A stretch of 64,000 bases of DNA from Streptomyces sp. HM190 (GTDB lineage: Bacteria > Actinomycetota > Actinomycetes > Streptomycetales > Streptomycetaceae): positions 1,178,001 through 1,242,000 of the forward strand of contig NZ_CP047318.1 in NCBI RefSeq assembly GCF_009857135.1. The letters run 5' to 3'. A program made the position numbers and the translations under genes. The notes beneath the pieces were generated by a model, which did no database searches, was not told the DNA's origin, and saw nothing but the letters and a program-made list of their open reading frames with translations. Positions within the stretch are counted from its first letter, which is position 1. Every line of letters starts with the position of its first letter. Positions 35,145-44,214 of this stretch are shown here, one piece after another.

Positions 35145-35269
35145 CCGCTCACCGTACTCACCGGTCGCCATCCGGACCGGGTCGTTCGGCTGTGATCTTC
35201 ACCCCACGCGACGCCGTGCCCATGGCTTACGGTGCGGAGGGAGACTGATCCACCACCAGGAGGCGGCAC

Positions 35270-35812
35270 ATGAATCGGCAGCGGGCCCTGATCACGGTGT
35301 TCGGCGGGAAGAAGCCGGACGTGGAGGACGCCGCGTTCGTCTCCCCCACGTCGGCGGTGATCGGCGACGTGACGCTGCGCGCCGGGGCGAGCGTCTGGTA
35401 CGGCGCGGTGCTGCGGGCCGAGTTCGAGCCGATCGTGGTGGGAGCCGGGAGCAATGTGCAGGACAACTGCACGCTCCATGTGGACCCCGGCTTCCCGATC
35501 TCGATCGGCGAGCGCGTCTCGATCGGGCACAACGCCGTCGTGCACGGCGCGACCATCGAGGACGACTGCCTGATCGGGATGGGCGCCACCGTGCTGAACG
35601 GCGCGGTGATCGGGGCGGGCTCCCTCGTCGCGGCGCAGGCGCTGGTGCCGCAGGGGATGCGGGTGCCGCCGGGTTCGCTGGTCGCGGGGGTGCCCGCGAA
35701 GGTCAAGCGCCCCCTCACCGAGGAGGAGCGCGAGGGCGTCACCCTGAACGGCGCGCACTACACCGAACTGGCCACGGCGCACCGGGCGGCGCAGGAGGAG
35801 TACGGCGCCTGA
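35270..35812 (+). CDS. Gamma-carbonic anhydrase-like protein
   Basis: A 180-aa left-handed beta-helix protein of the gamma-CA/PaaY/YrdA group. The three metal-ligand histidines are kept in QDNCTLHVD and IGHNAVVHG, so zinc binding is likely. The helix runs from about residue 15 to 150 and the C-terminus is helical. AGGAGG precedes the ATG at 35270. Carbonic anhydrase activity is not guaranteed, because many family members are inactive or have other roles. Confidence 0.93.
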   Translation: MNRQRALITVFGGKKPDVEDAAFVSPTSAVIGDVTLRAGASVWYGAVLRAEFEPIVVGAGSNVQDNCTLHVDPGFPISIGERVSIGHNAVVHGATIEDDCLIGMGATVLNGAVIGAGSLVAAQALVPQGMRVPPGSLVAGVPAKVKRPLTEEEREGVTLNGAHYTELATAHRAAQEEYGA

Positions 35813-35963
35813 GACGACCGAGGGGCCGCGCCACCCGTCGGCGGCACGGCCCCTGTCCGTCGTCACAGCCTGCCGTCCATCGGCACAGCCCGCGCAGTCG
35901 GCCCGGCATACTCGGGCCGGATGTCCCAGTCGACGGCGGGAGTCCCAGTCGGTGGCGGGGGTC

Positions 35964-36614
35964 TCAGTCGGTGGCGGGGACCAGTTCCGCCTCGCCGGCC
36001 TCGGCCTTCTCCGCCGCCTTCTTCGCCTTGCGCCTGACCACCAGCATCGACGTCACGCCGATCAGCACGGCCAGCACCAGGCCCAGCCACGAGAAGCGCT
36101 TGAGCCACGCCTCGGCCACCACACCGACGTAGAAGATGACGGCGGTGGTGCCGCCGGCCCAGAGGATGCCGCCGAGGACGTTGGCGGTGAGGAAGCGCCA
36201 GTACGGCATCTGCAGGACGCCGGCGAGGGGACCGGCGAAGATCCGCAGCAGGGCGATGAAGCGTCCGAAGAAGACCGCCCACATGCCCCAGCGGTCGAAG
36301 GACCGCTCGGCGACCGCGATGTTGCTCTCGCTGAAGTGCTTGGGGAATCTCCGGCCGAGCCTGGCCAGCAGGGGACGTCCGCCCCTGCGGCCGATGGCGT
36401 AGCCGATCGAGTCGCCGATGATCGCGCCGGCCGTGGCGCAGGCGCCGAGGACGACCGGGTTGATCTCGCCGTGCTGGGACGCGAGCAGCGCGGAGGAGAC
36501 CAGGATGATCTCGCCCGGCAGGGGGATGCCCAGGCTCTCCAGACCGATGACCAGCCCCACCAGCAGATAGATGCTGAGCGGTGGCACCGTTTCGAGCCAC
36601 TCCTGGACGTGCAA
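35964..36614 (-). CDS. DedA-family membrane protein
   Basis: A 216-aa DedA/VTT-domain integral membrane protein with about five hydrophobic segments. Family motifs include LESLGIPLPGEIILVSSALLA and FGRFIALLRIFAGPLAG, the latter containing the conserved arginines. DedA proteins act in lipid scrambling and envelope homeostasis. The start is TTG 36614, with GGAGG 8 nt upstream. The Lys/Ala/Glu-rich tail is cytoplasmic. Confidence 0.94.
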   Translation of the reverse strand: MHVQEWLETVPPLSIYLLVGLVIGLESLGIPLPGEIILVSSALLASQHGEINPVVLGACATAGAIIGDSIGYAIGRRGGRPLLARLGRRFPKHFSESNIAVAERSFDRWGMWAVFFGRFIALLRIFAGPLAGVLQMPYWRFLTANVLGGILWAGGTTAVIFYVGVVAEAWLKRFSWLGLVLAVLIGVTSMLVVRRKAKKAAEKAEAGEAELVPATD

Positions 36615-36687
36615 AGCCGCTTCCTCCCATGCGTCCGGTTCTCGGGCTCCCGGCGCCCGCTCACGCTGGACCGCGCGCCGGGGCAGC

Positions 36688-38307
36688 CTACCCGCTCACT
36701 GAGACGGCGGGAGAGCCCGCCAGGTTGTCCCACAGGTCGCACGCGTGCTCCTGGTGCACGGTCCGGCTGAGCCCGTTCCCGCCCTGCGCGGCGACCCTGA
36801 GAGTGAGCACCTGGTCGCCCCCGGCGGGGACGGCGGGCTGACCGGCGGACCTCGGCACCCCGTCGCGGATGAAGGAGCCCCAGTAGTCGGTCATCCGGCG
36901 CGCCAGTGCCCGCTGCCCGGCGTCCAGCGGGCTGTCGAGGCCGAAGTGCCGGAAGAGGTACTGCACCTCGTTGACGTGGGTCGCCCCGAAGTCGAAGTCG
37001 GTGCCCAGGTTACGCAGCGAGGCGAAGGGCGGGGAGGTCCGGTCGGCGAACTCGTACGCGTACACCGGTCCGCGCCCGGCGAGGACCTCGTTCAGCCGCA
37101 GCGCGGGGCAGGCGAAGCTCTGGTCGCCCTGGGCGGTGCCGTACGCGATGGTCGGCGAGGGGTGGTCCGTGAGCGGGTAGCGGGCGAGGACCCGGTCGCC
37201 GTAGGCGGTCCGCATGACGGTCGGGTACTGCTCCGCGGTGAGCGGGGTGCCGGCCGCGTCGAAGCGGCCGAACGCGAAGAGGCGGCCCTCGTCCTGGTTG
37301 GCGCCGTTGAGGACGGGCACCCGGGCGGCCGCCCCCTTCTCGAACGCCTCGAAGGGCTGGACGGGCAGGAAGGCGCCGCCGGCGACGGGCCCCCAGTCCA
37401 GGCCCGCCTGGGCGGCGAGGATCTCGGCGGCGCTCTTGCCCCGCAAGCACGCCGTGTCCGCGCAGCCGAGCCGCGTCATGAAGGTCCGGCCCTGGGCGAC
37501 CGCCGACGCGTGCGTGCGGGCCGCGCAGTCGCCGTACGCGCCGCTCTGTACGATCCCGGCGCGGAACAGGCCCCGGGAGGTGGGTGAGGCCAGCTGGGTA
37601 CAGACGGAGCGGCCCCCCGCGGACTCGCCCGCGACGGTGACGCGGCCCGGATCGCCGCCGAAGCGGCCGATGTTGGCCCGTACCCAGCGCAGCGCGGCCT
37701 GCTGGTCGAGCATGCCGAAGTTGCCCGAGACGCCGTCGCGCGCCTCCTTGTCGAGGTCGTCGGTGGCGAGGAAGCCGAGGGCGCCGAGGCGGTAGTTGAC
37801 GGTCACGACGACCGTGCCGGTACGCCGTGCGAAGGCGTCCGGTACGACGTCCTCGCCGGCGCCCGCGGTGAGGCCGCCGCCGTGCAGCCAGACCATGACC
37901 GGACGGCGGGCGGTGCCCTGCGGCGTGTACACGTTGAGGGCCAGGCAGTCCTCGGTGTGGCTGGGCCGCTCGTAGCCGGGGTCCCAACTGGCCGTCTGGG
38001 CGCATCTGCTGCCGAACGCGTCGGCCGCGCGCACCCCCTGCCAGGGGGTCACCGGCCGGGGCTCGGTCCAGCGGAGGTCCCCGACGGGCTGCCGGGCGTA
38101 GGGGATGCCGAGGAACTGCCGTCCCTCCGCCGTGGTCTGGCCGCGTACCCAGCCGGCGTCGGTGCGCACGACTGCCGCCTGTCCGGTGCCGGCGGCGGCC
38201 TGGGCCGGGGCGGGTGACAGGAGGGCGGCGGCGAAGGCGGCGACGGCGGTCGCTGCCGCCGACGGCCACCGTAAGCGGACGGAACCCCGGGACACGGTGT
38301 CTTTCAT
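36688..38307 (-). CDS. Secreted type-B carboxylesterase
   Basis: A 539-aa extracellular carboxylesterase. A Sec signal peptide (basic start, hydrophobic core AAATAVAAFAAALLS, cut after AQA) precedes the alpha/beta hydrolase domain. Landmarks are the oxyanion segment VMVWLHGGGLTAG, nucleophile GESAGG, an acidic residue in GANQDEGRL and histidine in FGATHVNEVQYLF. The length fits the family. ATG 38307 was chosen because AAGGAG stands 8 nt upstream, while the GTG at 38316 would overlap that site. Confidence 0.93.
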   Translation of the reverse strand: MKDTVSRGSVRLRWPSAAATAVAAFAAALLSPAPAQAAAGTGQAAVVRTDAGWVRGQTTAEGRQFLGIPYARQPVGDLRWTEPRPVTPWQGVRAADAFGSRCAQTASWDPGYERPSHTEDCLALNVYTPQGTARRPVMVWLHGGGLTAGAGEDVVPDAFARRTGTVVVTVNYRLGALGFLATDDLDKEARDGVSGNFGMLDQQAALRWVRANIGRFGGDPGRVTVAGESAGGRSVCTQLASPTSRGLFRAGIVQSGAYGDCAARTHASAVAQGRTFMTRLGCADTACLRGKSAAEILAAQAGLDWGPVAGGAFLPVQPFEAFEKGAAARVPVLNGANQDEGRLFAFGRFDAAGTPLTAEQYPTVMRTAYGDRVLARYPLTDHPSPTIAYGTAQGDQSFACPALRLNEVLAGRGPVYAYEFADRTSPPFASLRNLGTDFDFGATHVNEVQYLFRHFGLDSPLDAGQRALARRMTDYWGSFIRDGVPRSAGQPAVPAGGDQVLTLRVAAQGGNGLSRTVHQEHACDLWDNLAGSPAVSVSG

Positions 38308-38477
38308 GAGCCTCACTCCTTCGTGCAGGCGTCGTCGTGGACCACACGTGCGTGTCGGCGGGGAACCTAGGGCCGTCAGTGACTCGTGTCAATGATCTGC
38401 CCGAAGGAGCCCTCGCCGGTCGGCCGGGACGGCGGACGGCGAGGGCGGAGGCCGGGAGCCGGAGGGAGCGGGCCCGG

Positions 38478-38930
38478 TCAGCCGTTGGGGCGCAGGGTCC
38501 AGACGACGGTCATCTCGCCGGTGACGGCGCCGTCCGCGCGCCGGATGGCGACGGAGACGGGGAACTCGGGGCGCTCACCGGCGTCGAGTTCGGCGACGAC
38601 CTCGGCGGCGGGACGGCCGAGGACGGCAGTGGCCGTGACCTCGCCCATGGCGAGCTTCCGGTACGCGATCTCGGCGCTGACCGCGAGGGGCACGGCACGC
38701 GAGAGCTGGTCGCCGAAGGCGGCGAGGACGATCGCCCCGCTCGCCGACTCGCCCAGCGTGAACATCGCGCCGGCGTGCGGCCCGCCGACATGGTTGTGGA
38801 AGTCGCTCCGGTCCGGCAGCGCCACCACGGCCTTCTCCGGCGTGGTCTCCAGGAACGTGAGGTTCAGCGTCCTGGCCATCGGCACCGTGGCGGCGAGCAT
38901 CTCGCCGATCGACATCTGGTCTGCGCTCAT
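38478..38930 (-). CDS. Hotdog-fold thioesterase (PaaI/DUF4442 type)
   Basis: A 150-aa single hotdog-fold protein. The active-site helix is DFHNHVGGPHAGAMFTLGES, followed by YRKLAMGEVTATAVLG. Family members hydrolyse acyl-CoA thioesters; the substrate is unknown. TAACAT (38937-38942) lies 6 nt before the ATG, so it is probably leaderless. No operon partner. Confidence 0.88.
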   Translation of the reverse strand: MSADQMSIGEMLAATVPMARTLNLTFLETTPEKAVVALPDRSDFHNHVGGPHAGAMFTLGESASGAIVLAAFGDQLSRAVPLAVSAEIAYRKLAMGEVTATAVLGRPAAEVVAELDAGERPEFPVSVAIRRADGAVTGEMTVVWTLRPNG

Positions 38931-39204
38931 GCCGCGATGTTACCCACGAGTAGGGCAGCCTGACCAGGGGTGTCGCCGTGTGGTCGGCGCTACACGCAGA
39001 GCCCCGGGGCGAGGCCGCCGGGCCGTGCGGCGGAACGACGGCCCCGGGCGCCGCGGTCAGGAGAACGCCGGAAGACGCCGGAGGTCACACGCCTCCCCGC
39101 CGACCGGGGGCGCCCCCTCCCTCACGCACTCTCCATCTGACCAGTACATGCCTGAGGGCGCACGGTGACGGAACCGTGGCACGGGCTCATTACTGTTGCC
39201 GGGC

Positions 39205-40212
39205 ATGTGGCCAGGACAGCAGCAGCCGCCCGGGGGCGAGCAGAACCCGCAGCAGCCGAACCCGTACCAGCAGCCGGGGTACCAGCAGCCGAATCCCTAC
39301 CGGCAACCCGGCTACCGGCAGCCGACCGCGCAGGGACCGTACGGGCAGCAGTGGGGCACGCCGGGGTCCTCGGGCGCGCCGGCGCCGCCCGGCAGGGGCG
39401 GCGGCGACCGGACCAGGCTCGTCGCCGTCGTGACGGCGGCGGCCGTGGTCGTGGCCGCAGGGGTGACCGGCTTCCTCGTCCTCGGCGGCGACAAGGACGA
39501 GGAGGCGAAGGGCGGCGGCAAGGGCGGGAAGTCCTCGGCGAGCGCCTCCCAGGACCCGAGCGCCTCCGCCTCGGCCGACGACGGCCGCGGTGCGGACGGC
39601 CCGGAGCCGACCGTCGAGGGCTGGAAGGTCGTCGTCAACCCCAAGTGGGGCACGGCCTTCGACGTCCCGGCCGACTGGGAGGTCGCGTCGCCGACCACCA
39701 TCACCGGCTTCGAGGACGCCAAGGGCGAGGCCGGCGACCCGCCCCTGATCACCATGTCGGCGCCGGCGTTCCTCAAGTCCGAGTGGTGCACGTCGGACGA
39801 CGACAAGGACGGCCGCGAGGACCACACCGAACTCGCCGCCGCGGGCACCAAGGGCGCGAACGGCGCCAAGGACACCGACGAGGTCGCCCTCAACCAGGTG
39901 CCCTGGTACGTGTACGGCGGCTACACGCAGCCCGACCGCAAGAGCCTCACCGTCGACAAGAAGGCGCAGCCGTACACGACGGCCTCCGGTGTGGAGGGCA
40001 GTGTCGCCTGGGCCCGCTCCAAGAACACGCCGCAGAAGGGCAAGTGCGCCAGCGACGGCAAGGCCGTCACCTTCGGGTTCAAGAACTCCGCGGGCGACTT
40101 CGTGGCGTGGAGCCTGTTCGGCGCCACCGGTGTCGACGACGAACTCCCCGACACGACCGTCGAGAAGATCCTGAGCACGGTTCGGCTGTACGGCGAACCG
40201 ACGGGCGGCTGA
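39205..40212 (+). CDS. Pro/Gln-rich single-pass membrane protein, copy 1
   Basis: A 335-aa protein with a cytoplasmic Pro/Gln/Tyr-rich N-terminus (repeats like NPYQQPGY, residues 1-65), one membrane helix (about 73-95) and an extracellular domain of about 210 residues joined by a Ser/Ala/Lys linker. The outer domain opens TVEGWKVVVNPKWGTAFDVPADW and ends in an invariant LYGEPTGG. Two cysteines may form a disulfide. It lacks a Shine-Dalgarno; TACTGT (39191-39196) lies 8 nt upstream of the ATG, so it is probably leaderless. It is a tandem paralog of the next gene. Function unknown. Confidence 0.88.
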   Translation: MWPGQQQPPGGEQNPQQPNPYQQPGYQQPNPYRQPGYRQPTAQGPYGQQWGTPGSSGAPAPPGRGGGDRTRLVAVVTAAAVVVAAGVTGFLVLGGDKDEEAKGGGKGGKSSASASQDPSASASADDGRGADGPEPTVEGWKVVVNPKWGTAFDVPADWEVASPTTITGFEDAKGEAGDPPLITMSAPAFLKSEWCTSDDDKDGREDHTELAAAGTKGANGAKDTDEVALNQVPWYVYGGYTQPDRKSLTVDKKAQPYTTASGVEGSVAWARSKNTPQKGKCASDGKAVTFGFKNSAGDFVAWSLFGATGVDDELPDTTVEKILSTVRLYGEPTGG

Positions 40213-40272
40213 CCACCGTACGGCAGGGCCTCCGTGGCACCCCGGCCTCCGGCACATCTATGGTTACGAGCC

Positions 40273-41334
40273 ATGTGGCCAGGACAGCAGCAGCCGCCCG
40301 GGGGCGAGCAGAACCCGCAGCAGCCGAACCCGTACCAGCAACCCGGGTACGGGCAGCCGGGGCAGACGGGGCACCAACAGTCGGGGTACCAGCAGCCCGG
40401 GTACCAGCAGCCGAACCCCTACCAGCAGCCCGGTTACCAGTCGACGGGACAGCAACCGCACTACGGGCAGCCCCCGTGGGGTGCCCCTGCCCCGATGGGT
40501 GCGCCGGAACCGCCGGGCGGAGGCGGCGGCAACCGGACCAAGCTCATCGCGATCGTGGCGGCCACGGCCGTCGTCGTCGCCGCGGGGGTGACCGGCTTCC
40601 TGGTCCTCGGCGGCGACGAGGACGGCGGGACCGCGGCGAAGGGCGACCCCAAGGCGTCGGCCTCGCCGACACCGACCGCCTCGGAGAGCCAGGACAACCC
40701 GCGCGGCGAGGACGCGGGAGCGCAGCCGACCGTCGAGGGCTGGAAGGTCGTCGTCAACCCCAAGTGGGGTACGGCCTTCGACGTCCCGGCCGACTGGGAC
40801 GTCAAGTCGCCGGGCACCTTCATCGGCTTCGACGACAACTCCAAGGACGACACCTCCGTCATCATCGGCATGTCGGCGCCCGCCATCCTCAAGGAGAAGT
40901 GGTGCGTAGCCGACGCCGACAAGGACGGTTACAAGGAGGAGACGTCCCTCGCCGCCGCCGGCACCAAGGGGCAGCAGGGCGCGAAGAGCACCGACGAGAT
41001 CGCCCGCAACGACTCGGCGTGGTGGGTCTTCGGCGGGTACACCGACCAGAAGGACTCCTCCAAGAAGCTGATGAAGGTCGGCAAGCCGGCGGCGTACACG
41101 ACGGCGTCGGGCGTCGAGGGCAGTGTGGTGACCACCTCCTCGACCGGCGTCCCCAAGAAGGGCAAGTGCGACACCGACGGGAAGGCGACCACGTTCGCCT
41201 TCAAGAACTCCAAGGGCGACTTCGTCTCCTGGACGTTCCACGGCGCCAAGGGCGTCGACGACGAGGTGCCGGACACGACGGTGCAGAAGATCCTCAGCAC
41301 GGTACGGCTGTACGGCGAGCCCACGGGCGGCTGA
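40273..41334 (+). CDS. Pro/Gln-rich single-pass membrane protein, copy 2
   Basis: A 353-aa paralog of the preceding protein with the same plan: Gln/Pro/Tyr-rich tail with more repeat units (QQPGYQQPNPYQQPGY), one membrane helix near 98-118, a spacer, and an outer domain sharing TVEGWKVVVNPKWGTAFDVP and the terminal LYGEPTGG. The first 68 nt of the two genes are identical, showing recent duplication or gene conversion. TATGGT (40259-40264) ends 8 nt before the ATG, the same leaderless layout as copy 1, so each copy has its own promoter. Function unknown. Confidence 0.88.
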   Translation: MWPGQQQPPGGEQNPQQPNPYQQPGYGQPGQTGHQQSGYQQPGYQQPNPYQQPGYQSTGQQPHYGQPPWGAPAPMGAPEPPGGGGGNRTKLIAIVAATAVVVAAGVTGFLVLGGDEDGGTAAKGDPKASASPTPTASESQDNPRGEDAGAQPTVEGWKVVVNPKWGTAFDVPADWDVKSPGTFIGFDDNSKDDTSVIIGMSAPAILKEKWCVADADKDGYKEETSLAAAGTKGQQGAKSTDEIARNDSAWWVFGGYTDQKDSSKKLMKVGKPAAYTTASGVEGSVVTTSSTGVPKKGKCDTDGKATTFAFKNSKGDFVSWTFHGAKGVDDEVPDTTVQKILSTVRLYGEPTGG

Positions 41335-41513
41335 GCGCGCCAGCGGCACGGGGGTCGGCGGGCGCCGGCCCCCGAGGCGGCCGGGCCGTCCCGCCCCGTC
41401 CCGGTGACCCGATCCGCCCGTACGCCGTGCAGAAACGGTCGCCAGGCAGCGCCCGGGGCGGCGGCGGGCGACTGGTGCCCGCCGGCGCCTGCCGACCGGG
41501 CTCCGCGCCCGGC

Positions 41514-42359
41514 TCAGCCGATGCCGAAGGCACCGTCGGGCGGCTCGGGTGACGGCACCGCGTCCTCCTCGCGGACGGGCGCGGCAGCACCGACGAAGTC
41601 GCGCAGCGCCGCCCCGTGCTCGACCCGCGCGGGGAAGGTGTCGCCGGCGGCGCGCCGGGTGAGTGCGGCGACGTCGAGCGGCCGGTGCGAGGCGAGCACG
41701 ACCGCGTTGCCGAACCTCCGGCCGCGCAGCACGCCGGGTTCCGCGATCAGCACCAGCTGCTCGAACACGGTGCCCAGCGTCGCCAGTTGGGACCGCAGGA
41801 AGGCGAAGGGCGCGGCGTCGGCGAGGTTCGCGAGGTAGACGCCGTCGGCCCGCAGGACCCGTGCCGCGGCCCACGCGTACCCCTCGGTCGTCAGATGCGC
41901 CGGCACCCGCGAGCCGCCGAACACGTCCGCGACGACTACGTCGGCGGAGCCGGCGGGAGCGCCTTCGAGCCATGTCCTCGCGTCGGCGCCGTGCAGCGCG
42001 ATCCGGGCGTCCGCCGGCAGCGGCAGGTGCTCCACGACGAGGTCCAGCAGACCCCGGTCGTACTCGACGACGTCCTGCCGGGACCCCGGGCGGGTGGCGG
42101 CCACGTAGCGGGGCAGGGTGAGCGCGCCGCCGCCGAGGTGCAGCACGTCGAGCGGTCGCCCCGGCTCGGCGACCGTGTCCAGCGCGTGCCCGAGGCGCCG
42201 TGCGTACTCGAACTCCAGGTGCGTGGGCTCGTCCAGGTCGACGTACGACTGCGGGGCACCGTCCACCGTCAGCAGCCAGGCCCGCTCCCGGTCGACGTCG
42301 GGCATGAGCTTGGCGGTGCCGCGGTCGACGGCACGGGAGACGGGTATCGCTTCGTTCAC
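41514..42359 (-). CDS. Spermidine-synthase-like methyltransferase-fold protein
   Basis: A 281-aa protein with a class I SAM-type Rossmann fold: VLHLGGGALTLPRYVAATRPGS is the nucleotide loop, DVVEYDRGLLDLVVEHL the acidic strand, and DVVVADVFGGSRVPAHLTTEGY the region equivalent to the spermidine synthase active site. It resembles the soluble domain of SpeE-like proteins, but no polyamine pathway gene is nearby, so the product is uncertain. The start is GTG 42359; CAGAAT lies 6 nt upstream. Confidence 0.85.
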   Translation of the reverse strand: MNEAIPVSRAVDRGTAKLMPDVDRERAWLLTVDGAPQSYVDLDEPTHLEFEYARRLGHALDTVAEPGRPLDVLHLGGGALTLPRYVAATRPGSRQDVVEYDRGLLDLVVEHLPLPADARIALHGADARTWLEGAPAGSADVVVADVFGGSRVPAHLTTEGYAWAAARVLRADGVYLANLADAAPFAFLRSQLATLGTVFEQLVLIAEPGVLRGRRFGNAVVLASHRPLDVAALTRRAAGDTFPARVEHGAALRDFVGAAAPVREEDAVPSPEPPDGAFGIG

Positions 42360-42521
42360 GGGGCCATTCTGCCGGGGCGGACCGGGCCGGGAGACCGCCG
42401 AGGCGGCGTGGTGGTACGGCACGGTGAAATGGCGCGGTGAAACGTGTGATGCGGCGTGGGAGGCCGCTCGACCGGCCACGACGGTTCCCGGTCCCCGGTC
42501 CCCCACGCCGTGCTCCCCGCC

Positions 42522-43703
42522 CTAGCGGACGGCCGTGACGGTCCCCGCCCCCACGGTGCGGCCGCCCTCACGGATCGCGAACCCGAGACCCGGCTCCAAC
42601 GGAACCTCACGTCCGAGCTCCACGGTCATCGTGACCCGGTCGCCCGGCCGGGCGACGGCCGCCTCCCCGAGGTCGACGTCACCGACCACGTCCGCGGTAC
42701 GGATGTAGAACTGCGGCCGGTACCCGCTGGACACCGGCGTCGTACGGCCCCCTTCCTTCGCCGACAGCACGTACACCTGAGCGGTGAAGCGCCGGCTGGG
42801 CACGACGCTCCCCGGGGCGGCCACCACGTGTCCGCGCCGGACGGTGTCCCGCGCCACCCCGCGCAGCAGCAGCGCCACGTTGTCCCCGGCCTGCGCCTCC
42901 GCCATGGGCTTGCCGAAGGTCTCCAGACCGGTGACGACCGTGTCGACGTCCGCGCCGAGCACCTCGACCCGGTCACCGACCCGGATGACGCCCCGCTCGA
43001 CGGCACCGGTGACGACGGTCCCCCGTCCGGTGATCGTCAGGACGTTCTCCACGGAGAGCAGGAACGGCGCGTCCAGATACCGCTCGGGCATCGGCACGTA
43101 GGTGTCCACCGCGTCCAGCAGCGCCTCGATCGACGCCGTCCAGCGCGGGTCCCCTACGAGGGCCCGGAGTCCGGAGACCCGTACGACGGGGACGGAGTCG
43201 CCGCCGTAGCCGTGCGCGGTGAGCAACTCGCGCACCTCCAGCTCGACGAGGTCCGTCAGCACGGTGTCCTCGCCGTCGTCGGCGGCGTCGGCCTTGTTGG
43301 GCGCGACCACGATGTGGTCGACGCCCACCTGCCGGGCCAGCAGGACGTGCTCGGCGGTCTGGGGCATGATCCCGTCGAGCGCGGAGACGACGAGGATCGC
43401 CCCGTCGAGCTGCGCGGCGCCGGTGACCATGTTCTTGACGTAGTCGGCGTGACCGGGCATGTCGACGTGCGCGTAGTGCCGGGTGTCGGTCTCGTACTCG
43501 ACGTGCGCGATGTTGATGGTGATGCCGCGCGCCGCCTCCTCGGGGGCGCGGTCGATGCGGTCGAACGGCACGAACGTGCCGGCCCCCCGCTCGGCGAGGA
43601 CCTTGGTGATGGCGGCGGTCAGGGTGGTCTTGCCGTGGTCGACGTGGCCCATCGTGCCGATGTTGAGGTGGGGTTTCGTGCGGACGTAAGCGGTCTTGGA
43701 CAT
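42522..43703 (-). CDS. tuf3: Divergent elongation factor EF-Tu (Tuf3-like)
   Basis: A 393-aa EF-Tu. The GTPase signatures are [23 protein letters not shown] (standard EF-Tu has DCPGHADY), NKAD (usually NKCD or NKVD) and SGLRAL. The switch-I effector RGITIN is intact, as are domains 2 and 3 ([18 protein letters not shown]). Charged insertions and unusual substitutions mark it as the divergent third EF-Tu of streptomycetes rather than the main tuf1, which normally lies in the str operon with fusA; no such genes are here. A GAGG ribosome binding site precedes the ATG. Confidence 0.92.
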   Translation of the reverse strand: MSKTAYVRTKPHLNIGTMGHVDHGKTTLTAAITKVLAERGAGTFVPFDRIDRAPEEAARGITINIAHVEYETDTRHYAHVDMPGHADYVKNMVTGAAQLDGAILVVSALDGIMPQTAEHVLLARQVGVDHIVVAPNKADAADDGEDTVLTDLVELEVRELLTAHGYGGDSVPVVRVSGLRALVGDPRWTASIEALLDAVDTYVPMPERYLDAPFLLSVENVLTITGRGTVVTGAVERGVIRVGDRVEVLGADVDTVVTGLETFGKPMAEAQAGDNVALLLRGVARDTVRRGHVVAAPGSVVPSRRFTAQVYVLSAKEGGRTTPVSSGYRPQFYIRTADVVGDVDLGEAAVARPGDRVTMTVELGREVPLEPGLGFAIREGGRTVGAGTVTAVR

Positions 43704-44214
43704 GGCGGTACCTCGAAGCCTCTTCAGTGGTACTGAGTGATGGCCCCGGCGCCGTGCGGACGCGGCCGGGACGGGGACCCCGAGCGGACGCCGACCCTCC
43801 CCCTGCGGGGTCCGCCGGAATCTCCGGGAAGGGTCAGCTTCGGGCGCCGTCTGCGGCGGCCACGACGATCAGAAGGGCAGCCTTCGGCGCATCCGCGTCG
43901 ACCGCGGACGCTGCGAGAACGAAGGCGTACCGGAACATGGGGTCGATCCTCGCCGACCCGCGGGCCCGCGTCGAACGGTTTTCCGCGCGGGTGCGTCCGG
44001 ATGCCGGACCGAAGAGAGATGCTTCACAGGTCGGTGGGCGGCTGAACGCGGGCCGGGCGGTGCGCGTGCACCCGAAGGCGCAGGCCGCACGGTGTACGGT
44101 CCCCGGCCGGGCGGCCGGTGGCGGACGCCCGAGGGGTCTGTCGTTCCGGTTCCCGTGACGGCGGTGAGACGTTCCGTAGGGCATACACGCACATCGGTCG
44201 GTTACCGTCGACGA
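43704..44214. other. tuf3 leader region
   Basis: This 511-bp gap between tuf3 and the divergent VTT gene has one candidate small ORF (43834-43938, minus strand). It also has a 5-bp-arm inverted repeat (TCAGT-ACC-ACTGA, about 43725-43737) directly upstream of tuf3. The tuf3 promoter must lie here but was not located with confidence. Confidence 0.4.
43834..43938 (-). CDS. Possible 34-aa leader peptide upstream of tuf3
   Basis: An ATG-started ORF of 34 codons with GAGG about 9 nt upstream, on the tuf3 strand and ending 130 bp before the tuf3 start. The peptide is hydrophobic ([18 protein letters not shown], then [12 protein letters not shown]). It could be a leader peptide or a small membrane protein, or chance. 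No codon-run typical of attenuation is present. Confidence 0.4.
   Translation of the reverse strand: MFRYAFVLAASAVDADAPKAALLIVVAAADGARS

Noticed and set aside
39165-41552. 795-codon plus-strand frame spanning both duplicated membrane genes
   Set aside because: It is a frame-shifted shadow of the two true genes; its apparent internal repeats reflect the gene duplication itself.
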